A DNA stretch of 6,300 nt. Origin: an uncultured Lachnospiraceae bacterium (GTDB lineage: Bacteria > Bacillota > Clostridia > Lachnospirales > Lachnospiraceae). Every line of letters starts with the position of its first letter. Positions within the stretch are counted from its first letter, which is position 1. The DNA lies in contig CAMAHO010000129.1 in assembly GCA_945834545.1 (NCBI GenBank), positions 1-6,300 on the forward strand. The letters run 5' to 3'. The notes below the pieces were generated by a model. It was not told the DNA's origin. It did no database searches and saw nothing but the letters and a program-made list of their open reading frames with translations. Below, one piece after another: positions 1-5,378 of this stretch. Made by a program: the position numbers and the translations under genes.

Positions 1-1108
1 ACTCATCATGGCTGGGCATTTCCAAAATGGAAAGCATCTCTGCAAAATAATACTCAATACGAGCCAGGTTCATCTCGTCCAATACGATGAAGGCTGGGTC
101 CTCGCGGTATCCCGCCTCGTACAAGGCTCGTAAAAACTCGGTCTCGTTAAATCGCTTGGAAAATTCGTTAAAATAACCTAACAATTCGGTACGGTCTCGG
201 AAGGAGGGCTGCACCGATACAATCGTAGCAGGATTCGTGAGATACCGGCTAAAGGAATAGGGGAGACTGGTTTTACCGGTACCGGAAATACCTTCCAGAA
301 TCAGAATCTTGCTGGCTGCCATACCTGCCACAAAACGGCGTACGATTTCCGGTGTGTAATACAGATGCATCTGGCTGGCTGCAAAGAGCCGATATCCCTC
401 AGTAAACTCCTCCAGAGTTATGCTGTTGTCATACTCAGGCTTCACATAATCCTTGTATTTTGCATCTACCAGAGAAAGCTTGGGGAAACGAACGGCGGAG
501 TTTTGCGTAATCTCATCCTTGTTCTCCTGTGCCACCGTGACAATACCCAGGTGCTTGCCTTCTCCCACATTTTCCAGACTAACCTCGCCACCGGCAGTCA
601 CGGCGCCGCCGGAAACCATTGCTCCACCGGGAATTCCCTCTCCTGCCAGAGAGCCGGAGGTGGTGACATTTCCCACGGTGGGCAGCTTGTCCTCTGTCAG
701 CGCAGATGCTCCCATATATGGAATACGCTCTGTACCACCCATGGCATTCACTTTCAGCGCCAACAGCTTATTTTTCTCATCAATCAGGTCCAGAACCTGC
801 TTATTCAGGCGACCGATTTCCCGGTATAGGGTCACATTGTCCTCGTGATCCGCCTTGAGCTTAATACGCAGAATCCAATGTCTCACCAACAGAACTACCA
901 AAAGAACCGGAATGGCGATGATGATGATTGCCAATAAAATCGCCAAAAGCTTTGCCCCGAAATTCAAATTTACAAAGTAGGTCACAAAAATCACCGCATA
1001 GTCTGCCCAGCTTGTAAACAAAAAGTGAAACAAAACGACAATACATTGGACAAAGTTGTATATGATTTTGGATATCAATTCATAAGCCAGCTTTAGAAAT
1101 TCACTCAT
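1..1108 (-). CDS. Membrane-anchored McrB/MoxR-like AAA+ ATPase, N-terminal part (3' end outside window)
   Basis: I translated this by hand from an ATG at 1108-1106; the frame stays open for 369 codons to the left edge, so the C-terminus is missing. Residues about 14-47 and 52-76 are two hydrophobic segments (the second is LLAILLAIIIIAIPVLLVVL-like), followed by a basic and then heptad-like stretch at about 82-120, a Gly-rich low-complexity linker at about 145-184, and an AAA+ core from about 250. Walker A is GISGTGKTS (273-281) and Walker B is FIVLDEMN (340-347), continuing LARIEYYFAEML. The segment VQPSFRDRTELLGYFNEF (299-316) is typical of the dynein-related AAA_5/McrB group. Family knowledge: these ATPases remodel or load partner proteins. 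The two membrane segments would leave both termini, and the ATPase, in the cytoplasm. The gene overlaps the signal peptidase gene by 8 bp, with GAGGAG 10 nt before its start, so it is probably translationally coupled. No restriction endonuclease partner (McrC) is visible, so a role in surface-protein assembly is more likely here, but that is inference. Confidence 0.9.
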   Translation of the reverse strand, partial: MSEFLKLAYELISKIIYNFVQCIVVLFHFLFTSWADYAVIFVTYFVNLNFGAKLLAILLAIIIIAIPVLLVVLLVRHWILRIKLKADHEDNVTLYREIGRLNKQVLDLIDEKNKLLALKVNAMGGTERIPYMGASALTEDKLPTVGNVTTSGSLAGEGIPGGAMVSGGAVTAGGEVSLENVGEGKHLGIVTVAQENKDEITQNSAVRFPKLSLVDAKYKDYVKPEYDNSITLEEFTEGYRLFAASQMHLYYTPEIVRRFVAGMAASKILILEGISGTGKTSLPYSFSRYLTNPATIVSVQPSFRDRTELLGYFNEFSKRFNETEFLRALYEAGYREDPAFIVLDEMNLARIEYYFAEMLSILEMPSHDE

Positions 1109-1841
1109 TTCTGCTACTCTCCTCAGTACCCTCCTTCTCTGCTTCACCCTGATTTGCCAGCTTTGCAAGCTGAGCCTCCGCCTCCGCCTTGATGCGCTTC
1201 GCTTCCTCCAGGGCAGCCTGGGCTTCCGCCAGCTTTTCATCTGCCAGGGAATCCTGATTTTCCTGTTTCTGTGCTTCTTCCACAGCCATGGCTTTCTTTA
1301 AATTGATGCTTACCATCACCAGATGATATATCTGATAGATAAAGAATGCCAGCATAGGAAGCACAATGACTAAGAGGAAACCAACTGTACCGGACAGGAA
1401 CTGTAAAACCTTGCCAAGCACAGGCACCTTGCCTACATACAGACCCACAATATCTCCGTCTGCAATGACATGGGTATCCTCGATGGCATTGTTATCACCC
1501 TTTGTCACATAATTGCGGACATCTCCTGTCTCTCTGACCTCTGCAATCCTATGGGTGTTCAAAGCATACTGATTGTTGATGATTGTATGGAAGGTAATGA
1601 TATCTCCCTTCTCGAGCTTGGAGGGCTCCACCTGCTTGATTACAATCAAGTCCCCAGCGTAAAAGGTAGGTGCCATGGAGTCTGACTGTACAATCAGTGG
1701 GGTAAAGCCGGCCAGTCTGGCTACACTCTGGTCGTCCCTGGTAGCAAGAGTGGTGAAAGTGAACAATGCCATCAGTAGGATAATCCCCCATAGCATCACA
1801 CTTAACAGCACTGTCACCGCATTTTTGAGAATTTTTTTCAT
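1101..1841 (-). CDS. sipW: SipW-type (ER-type) signal peptidase I with coiled-coil tail
   Basis: This is a 246-residue membrane serine peptidase that removes signal peptides outside the cell membrane. An N-terminal membrane segment spans about 8-33. The catalytic Ser is S55 in SDSMAPTF, the general base is His (H97 in LNTHRI) rather than the Lys of ordinary bacterial signal peptidases, and D116 in TKGDNN completes the ER/SipW-type active site. A second membrane segment lies at about 151-178. The final 60 or so residues (about 186-246) are an Ala/Glu/Lys/Gln-rich predicted coiled coil that should lie in the cytoplasm. Bacillus SipW is about 190 residues, so this tail is extra. The ATG is preceded by GAGGGAG seven nt upstream and sits 26 bp after the fourth paralogue. 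Four adjacent genes carry the matching SipW-class signal peptides and are its likely substrates. The symbol marks the family, not proven orthology with Bacillus SipW. Confidence 0.93.
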   Translation of the reverse strand: MKKILKNAVTVLLSVMLWGIILLMALFTFTTLATRDDQSVARLAGFTPLIVQSDSMAPTFYAGDLIVIKQVEPSKLEKGDIITFHTIINNQYALNTHRIAEVRETGDVRNYVTKGDNNAIEDTHVIADGDIVGLYVGKVPVLGKVLQFLSGTVGFLLVIVLPMLAFFIYQIYHLVMVSINLKKAMAVEEAQKQENQDSLADEKLAEAQAALEEAKRIKAEAEAQLAKLANQGEAEKEGTEESSRNE

Positions 1842-1867
1842 GTTCTGTCTCCCTCAAATAAGTATCT

Positions 1868-2665
1868 TTATCGTTCCTCTGTTTCCAGAGACTGATGATT
1901 CATATCCGTCCCCTCAAAGCGAAGGGTGATACTATACTCTGCTTCCCGGACTTCGTCCGTGCAGGAAGCATCCGTTCCTTCCAGCCATACATGCACAAGC
2001 ACTGGTATATCCTCATCTTTGGATGCTTTAAACAGTGCGTTCTTATCCGATAAAACCATATGCTTCCCATCCGGCAGTCCAAAGTACACCACGGAGCCGT
2101 CTGCCTTGCTCTCATCCCCCATTCCCGGGTCATAGATGAAGGTTTTATCATTCACCGTAAAGCTTATCCTCATAGCCTCCGGCAGCTTAGGGTTGGCAGA
2201 GGTTATCCCCGTTCCGTCCTGCTTTCCCTTGCTGTTTTTGCTGGTCAGATGCACCAGCATGTCCTTGGAGGCCATAAAGTGGAGCATAAACTCCTGATAC
2301 ACACCGCTTTCCTTCGCTGCTTCCTTACCATCCTCATAGGTAAAGGTGATAGCATCCTTTGTAGTAACCGGTTCCAAGGGAACCTTCCTTAAGTCATAGC
2401 CAAGGTCCCTTTGTACCCGCCTTGCTATGTCTGTGTAACGAAGGGTGTGCACATACTGATCTATCTCTTCATGCGGGTCCAAATCAAAGCGAAGATTGTT
2501 CCCACTGGTAATTTCCATACTCATACTGTGAACCTTGGTAAAATCCGCTATGGTAAACCAGGCCACGGAAACGGCTGATACGCTGGCAAGAGCAACAAAG
2601 GCAAGTAACAGGGATATTGTCAGCTGTCGTTTCGTATTTCCTTCCCTTTTTCCCCATCTCATCAT
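1868..2665 (-). CDS. SipW-dependent exported protein, paralogue 4 (divergent, single cysteine)
   Basis: A 265-residue exported protein of unknown function. The basic start (MMRWGKREGNTKRQ) is followed by a hydrophobic core at about 15-35 and the SipW-class junction SVAWFT, with likely cleavage after A35. The mature part is hydrophilic and looks beta-rich. It aligns by motif, not by overall identity, with the three proteins encoded upstream: LEPVTT (97-102) corresponds to their PVST motif, LPEAMRISF (161-169) to their ALRLGF, and VWLEGTDASC (226-235) to their LEGCDxxC. Its first motif Cys is replaced by Thr, leaving C235 as the only cysteine in the protein. The ATG overlaps the previous stop codon as ATGA, with GGAGG 7 nt upstream, so translation is coupled. 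A second ATG is the next codon and cannot be excluded as the start. There is no LPXTG sorting signal. A place at the end of the paralogue row, next to the peptidase, could suit an anchor or terminator subunit; this is inference. Confidence 0.85.
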   Translation of the reverse strand: MMRWGKREGNTKRQLTISLLLAFVALASVSAVSVAWFTIADFTKVHSMSMEITSGNNLRFDLDPHEEIDQYVHTLRYTDIARRVQRDLGYDLRKVPLEPVTTKDAITFTYEDGKEAAKESGVYQEFMLHFMASKDMLVHLTSKNSKGKQDGTGITSANPKLPEAMRISFTVNDKTFIYDPGMGDESKADGSVVYFGLPDGKHMVLSDKNALFKASKDEDIPVLVHVWLEGTDASCTDEVREAEYSITLRFEGTDMNHQSLETEER

Positions 2666-3525
2666 TCATTGCCCTCCGCTACAACCAAGCCAAAGAAGGC
2701 CAAATAAAAATCCAATTCCTGCTGCATCAGGGTGTCTGTACAATCCAAATCGCAGCCTTCCATATATATGTATACATCAACGGGGTAAATCTGATTCCAT
2801 TCCATTTGGATAAGCGGCTTTGTGTTTTCCCCAATGGGACTGCTTGCAAACAGATAGCTTTGCAGATTCTGTGAGGGGTCCGGTACAGCAAACAGCTCTT
2901 CGCCCTGCTTGCCAATGACCATGCCTTCTCCCAAAAGCTGCCCATTTATCATGGTAGCTCCCTGGGTACTCTGATTCCCTTCTTTGGTGCTATCCACCTG
3001 CAGGATAATAGGCTCGCTGCCTTCAAATAGGAAGCCCAGGCGCAGGGTCCTTAACAGCTCCTTTGATGTATTTCGAAACAAGGGTCCCTCTTCTCCGGAT
3101 TCATCCAGGTAGAGAGCCAGTCTGCTACCATTCAAAGGACTTGTGGCCTTCGCCTGTAAGTACAGCCTGGTGTGATAATACAAGCCTTCATCGGCGTCCG
3201 TGAAATGCGTTGCAACTCCCTCCGTGGTCACACTGTTTGACACAAAGGTGGTCAAATTCGCCGTGGAAACCGGCATAAGATTCTTCCCATCGCTGGTTCC
3301 CACAAAGCCCAGGTCCACTCCTGCATTCCCTAACACAAGGCTGTCCGGAGTCTGACCAATCAAAAGCTCTACCGTATCCTGTGCTGTCTGGCTGTACACC
3401 TTTGTGGTCTGCACTCTGGCATTGGAGCTAAACCAGGCATAGGTGGTTGCCGATAAGGAAACCACCAGGAGGAAAATCATCCATATCGATATGGCTATTT
3501 GTTTATAATATCTGCCATACTTCAA
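2662..3525 (-). CDS. SipW-dependent exported protein, paralogue 3 (TTG start)
   Basis: A 287-residue exported protein of unknown function. The N-terminus has basic residues, a hydrophobic core at about 9-29 and the textbook SipW-cognate junction ATTYAWFSSNARVQT, with likely cleavage after A30. Shared family motifs follow: MPVSTANL (84-91), YYHTRLYLQ (116-124), LRTLRLGFLF (158-167) and VYIYMEGCDLDCTD (251-264). C258 and C262 are its only two cysteines. The start is a TTG, not an ATG: it lies 5 nt after a perfect AAGGAGGT at 3538-3531, and the next in-frame Met (residue 16) would cut into the signal peptide. The ribosome binding site overlaps the TAG stop of the gene before it, and its own TGA overlaps the next ATG, so it is tightly coupled on both sides. 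The C-terminus has alternating hydrophobic strands and no LPXTG. It is probably a surface or matrix subunit, by analogy with TasA/camelysin-type SipW substrates. Confidence 0.88.
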   Translation of the reverse strand: MKYGRYYKQIAISIWMIFLLVVSLSATTYAWFSSNARVQTTKVYSQTAQDTVELLIGQTPDSLVLGNAGVDLGFVGTSDGKNLMPVSTANLTTFVSNSVTTEGVATHFTDADEGLYYHTRLYLQAKATSPLNGSRLALYLDESGEEGPLFRNTSKELLRTLRLGFLFEGSEPIILQVDSTKEGNQSTQGATMINGQLLGEGMVIGKQGEELFAVPDPSQNLQSYLFASSPIGENTKPLIQMEWNQIYPVDVYIYMEGCDLDCTDTLMQQELDFYLAFFGLVVAEGNE

Positions 3526-3528
3526 GGG

Positions 3529-4362
3529 CTACCTCCTTCCTGTCGCCCCGGCAAAGGACAACTGCAGAGAAACCTCTCTGCTTTGCACCTCATTGATACA
3601 ATTATAGTCACAACCCTCCAGGTATAACCAATATTCCACCGGTACAACTTCCTCTTCCTCAATCCGGCACAAAGCCCGTTGTCCGGCAGTTGGGGTATCC
3701 GGCTTATCTCTGTCTTCTCCTGCGAAGTAGGGAACCATACTTTCCGCCGGGTCTGCCAAGTAGATAGGAGTTCCGTTTCCCTGAATTGCCTGCACCACCA
3801 CATTTTGTTCTGCTGTGGTAAATGCCCCTACTGCCTCAGCTACAGTTCCCATACTGTCCAGTTGAAATATATATTGCTTTACGCCCTCCTTGGTACGAAA
3901 CCGAAGGCCTAACCTAAGGGCAGACAAAAGCTGAGGATCCTCTCCAAAGCTTAAATCGGCCTGATTCAAATAGACATCGCAAAGACTACGGAGGCTTTTC
4001 AAATACACCGTTCCGTGAATCAGGCTCTCTATGTAATCGGCAGAAGCATCGTTGTAAGTTAAAGTTATGCCATCCTTATCACGGCTCATTGCCTTGTAAA
4101 AGTGCTCCAAATCTGCTGTAGATACCGGCAACATCCCGTCAGAGGTGCTCTCCGGCAGAGTACAGCTGGTGTCGAACTCTCCGTCCGGTGTGTCACAGAT
4201 TAGCAGGGACACATCCCCTCCGCTGACCGTACCGCTCATAGGCTCCACATTTGTGTAGGGCTTGAAGGTAAACCAGGCATAGGTGGCGCCGGCAAACAAA
4301 AGAAGGCATAGAAAGCTCCAGATAGCCGTCAGCCATATGGAAAACAGAGCCCTTCGTTTCAT
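3529..4362 (-). CDS. SipW-dependent exported protein, paralogue 2
   Basis: A 277-residue exported protein of unknown function. A short basic start (MKRRALF) precedes a hydrophobic core at about 8-28 and the SipW-class junction GATYAWFTF, with likely cleavage after A29. Family motifs: MLPVSTADLEHF (77-88), SALRLGLRF (147-155), YIFQLDS (164-170) and WLYLEGCDYNC (245-255), then a strand-like ending VSLQLSFAG. Unlike paralogue 3 it has extra cysteines at 56, 67, 128 and 232 in the mature part. The ATG is 4 nt after AAGGAGG, which itself overlaps the TAA stop of the previous gene, so the genes are separated by only 9 bp. The stretch coding for the Tyr-Ala-Trp-Phe junction is identical over 18 bp to the same place in paralogue 3. 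Likely an extracellular subunit processed by the SipW peptidase encoded downstream. Confidence 0.88.
   Translation of the reverse strand: MKRRALFSIWLTAIWSFLCLLLFAGATYAWFTFKPYTNVEPMSGTVSGGDVSLLICDTPDGEFDTSCTLPESTSDGMLPVSTADLEHFYKAMSRDKDGITLTYNDASADYIESLIHGTVYLKSLRSLCDVYLNQADLSFGEDPQLLSALRLGLRFRTKEGVKQYIFQLDSMGTVAEAVGAFTTAEQNVVVQAIQGNGTPIYLADPAESMVPYFAGEDRDKPDTPTAGQRALCRIEEEEVVPVEYWLYLEGCDYNCINEVQSREVSLQLSFAGATGRR
3531..3538 (-). promoter_or_regulatory. Consensus ribosome binding site deciding the TTG start
   Basis: AAGGAGGT, fully complementary to the 16S 3' end, lies 5 nt before TTG at 3525-3523 and shares its last base with the TAG stop of the preceding gene. No in-frame ATG exists nearby that keeps the signal peptide whole, so this site fixes the start of paralogue 3. 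Confidence 0.8.
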
Positions 4363-4371
4363 GCCGCCTCC

Positions 4372-5244
4372 TTACTCCGTCTCTAACCCTGCAAAGGAAA
4401 GAGAAATATTCTTTAACATAGTGCCGCAGAGATTGTTGGTACAATCCTTGTCGCAGCCCTCCAGCCAGATATAGACATCCACCTGCACCGGCTCTCCAAA
4501 GTTTCTGCCATCGCCTCCCTCTAACAGAAAGAGTGGCTTGGAGTCCGGCTTTAAGGTGATTTCACCCGTTATTTTATCATACTCGCAGAAGTTCTCTGCT
4601 GTTAGGAGATGTTCCATTGGAATCGTCGTGCCGTCCGTCTTGGAGGAGTCCAGTACATACCCTTCCATTCCTGTGGCTGTGTTGTACTCCGCCTGGGGAT
4701 TATCCGCCTGATTGATAGCAAATATATGCTCCCCAACCTCCGGCTTGTCTCTCCCTGCTTCGTGAATCACAAAGCCAATCCGAATGGCCGTGGAAATGGG
4801 ATTCTTCGCATCTGAGTCCTCATACCCTATATTGTAGAGATACACCTCCTGTTTCCCCGCATTTAGCCGCAGAAACAGGCTGGTCTTGTAGTAATCATTG
4901 CTCTCGCTCTCCCCAAACAGATTTGCTAACAGCCTGGGCTGGTTTTCAGAGCCGTTGGTAAAGCCCTTCACCTTCTGGAAGCCGCCCAAAATCCGGTCTG
5001 TTGAAACCGGATTCAGCCTTCCCTGAAAGCTATCCAGCAGAGCAGAATAGCTGTACTCTCCGTCATACTGGTTGCTAATCTGCAGCATACTGCCGGTACC
5101 TACCGCCATATGTATGTCTGAGGTCCTGGCATCCGTCTGATAGATATACCAGGCGAAGGTCACCGCCGCCAGGGAAAAGAAGGAAATCAGAAGAGCTAAC
5201 ACTGCCTGAATGCAGCGTCGCAGCAATCGGTTTTTCACTGGCAT
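4372..5244 (-). CDS. SipW-dependent exported protein, paralogue 1 (first gene of operon)
   Basis: A 290-residue exported protein of unknown function and the first gene after the promoter at 5318-5290. The N-terminus (MPVKNRLLRR) is basic, the hydrophobic core spans about 12-31 and the junction reads AAVTFAWYIYQTDAR, a variant of the SipW-cognate Ala-Trp-Phe pattern with Tyr in place of the final Phe. Family motifs: LNPVSTDRI (78-86), YYKTSLFLRL (118-127), STAIRIGFVI (151-160), EHIFAINQ (172-179) and VYIWLEGCDKDCTN (257-270), then the strand-like ending ISLSFAGLE. Further cysteines are C220 and C273. It is the longest of the four. The ATG has AAGGAGAG at a good distance (5257-5250). No cell-wall sorting signal is present, so it would be released, polymerised, or held by other subunits. 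Being first it may be the most abundant subunit, but that is inference. Confidence 0.88.
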   Translation of the reverse strand: MPVKNRLLRRCIQAVLALLISFFSLAAVTFAWYIYQTDARTSDIHMAVGTGSMLQISNQYDGEYSYSALLDSFQGRLNPVSTDRILGGFQKVKGFTNGSENQPRLLANLFGESESNDYYKTSLFLRLNAGKQEVYLYNIGYEDSDAKNPISTAIRIGFVIHEAGRDKPEVGEHIFAINQADNPQAEYNTATGMEGYVLDSSKTDGTTIPMEHLLTAENFCEYDKITGEITLKPDSKPLFLLEGGDGRNFGEPVQVDVYIWLEGCDKDCTNNLCGTMLKNISLSFAGLETE

Positions 5245-5249
5245 TCCCT

Positions 5250-5257
5250 CTCTCCTT
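5250..5257 (-). promoter_or_regulatory. Ribosome binding site of the first operon gene
   Basis: AAGGAGAG lies 5 nt before the ATG at 5244. A second purine-rich match, AAAGGAG, sits about seven bases further upstream in the same leader. Together they support the chosen start and suggest strong translation of the first paralogue. Confidence 0.7.
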
Positions 5258-5282
5258 TCTCCTTTGGCAACAAAAACATAAC

Positions 5283-5296
5283 CTATAAAATTATAG
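5283..5296 (-). repeat. Inverted repeat over the -10 element, candidate operator
   Basis: On the minus strand CTATAA, TT, TTATAG form a perfect 6-bp inverted repeat. It covers the -10 hexamer and reaches the expected transcription start, a position where a repressor could block the promoter. The AT-rich content means chance is a real alternative; no regulator gene is in the window to pair with it. Confidence 0.35.
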
Positions 5297-5318
5297 CATA
5301 GAATGACAAGGTTTTCAA
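5290..5318 (-). promoter_or_regulatory. Sigma-A promoter of the SipW operon
   Basis: On the minus strand TTGAAA (5318-5313) is followed by a 17-bp spacer and a perfect TATAAT (5295-5290), with TG one base before the -10 (extended -10). Expected transcription start is near 5283, giving a leader of roughly 40 nt to the ATG at 5244. It separates the four-paralogue/signal peptidase/ATPase operon from the upstream large-protein gene, although read-through from that gene remains possible. Confidence 0.85.
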
Positions 5319-5340
5319 CAAAATCGTTGCGAGGTGGGGA

Positions 5341-5371
5341 GGGGGCAACGTGGACTGGTCCATTTGCCCCC
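5341..5371 (-). terminator. Strong hairpin after the upstream gene (terminator-like, no adjacent U-tract)
   Basis: The transcript of the upstream gene ends 8 bases before a hairpin with arms GGGGGCAA and TTGCCCCC and a second inner arm pair TGGAC/GTCCA, separated by one unpaired base on one side and two on the other. The placement right after a stop codon fits a 3'-end structure. It is not a classical intrinsic terminator, because the following bases are C-rich; the first T-run (ATTTTG) starts 17 nt later. It could be a pause or RNA 3'-end protecting structure, or a Rho-assisted terminator. Confidence 0.5.
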
Positions 5372-5378
5372 TGGTCGG

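Noticed and set aside
365..848. Two overlapping plus-strand ORFs of 154 and 131 codons
   Set aside because: They lie opposite the AAA+ ATPase, whose Walker A, Walker B and membrane segments are intact in the minus-strand frame; the plus-strand translations show no family features.
861..1046. Minus-strand 61-codon ORF
   Set aside because: It is an out-of-frame reading of the membrane-segment region of the ATPase gene; it has no ribosome binding site of its own.
2484..2669. Minus-strand 61-codon ORF starting at the ATG at 2669
   Set aside because: It is out of frame with paralogue 4, which begins at the ATG at 2665 with a better-spaced ribosome binding site and a full SipW-class signal peptide.
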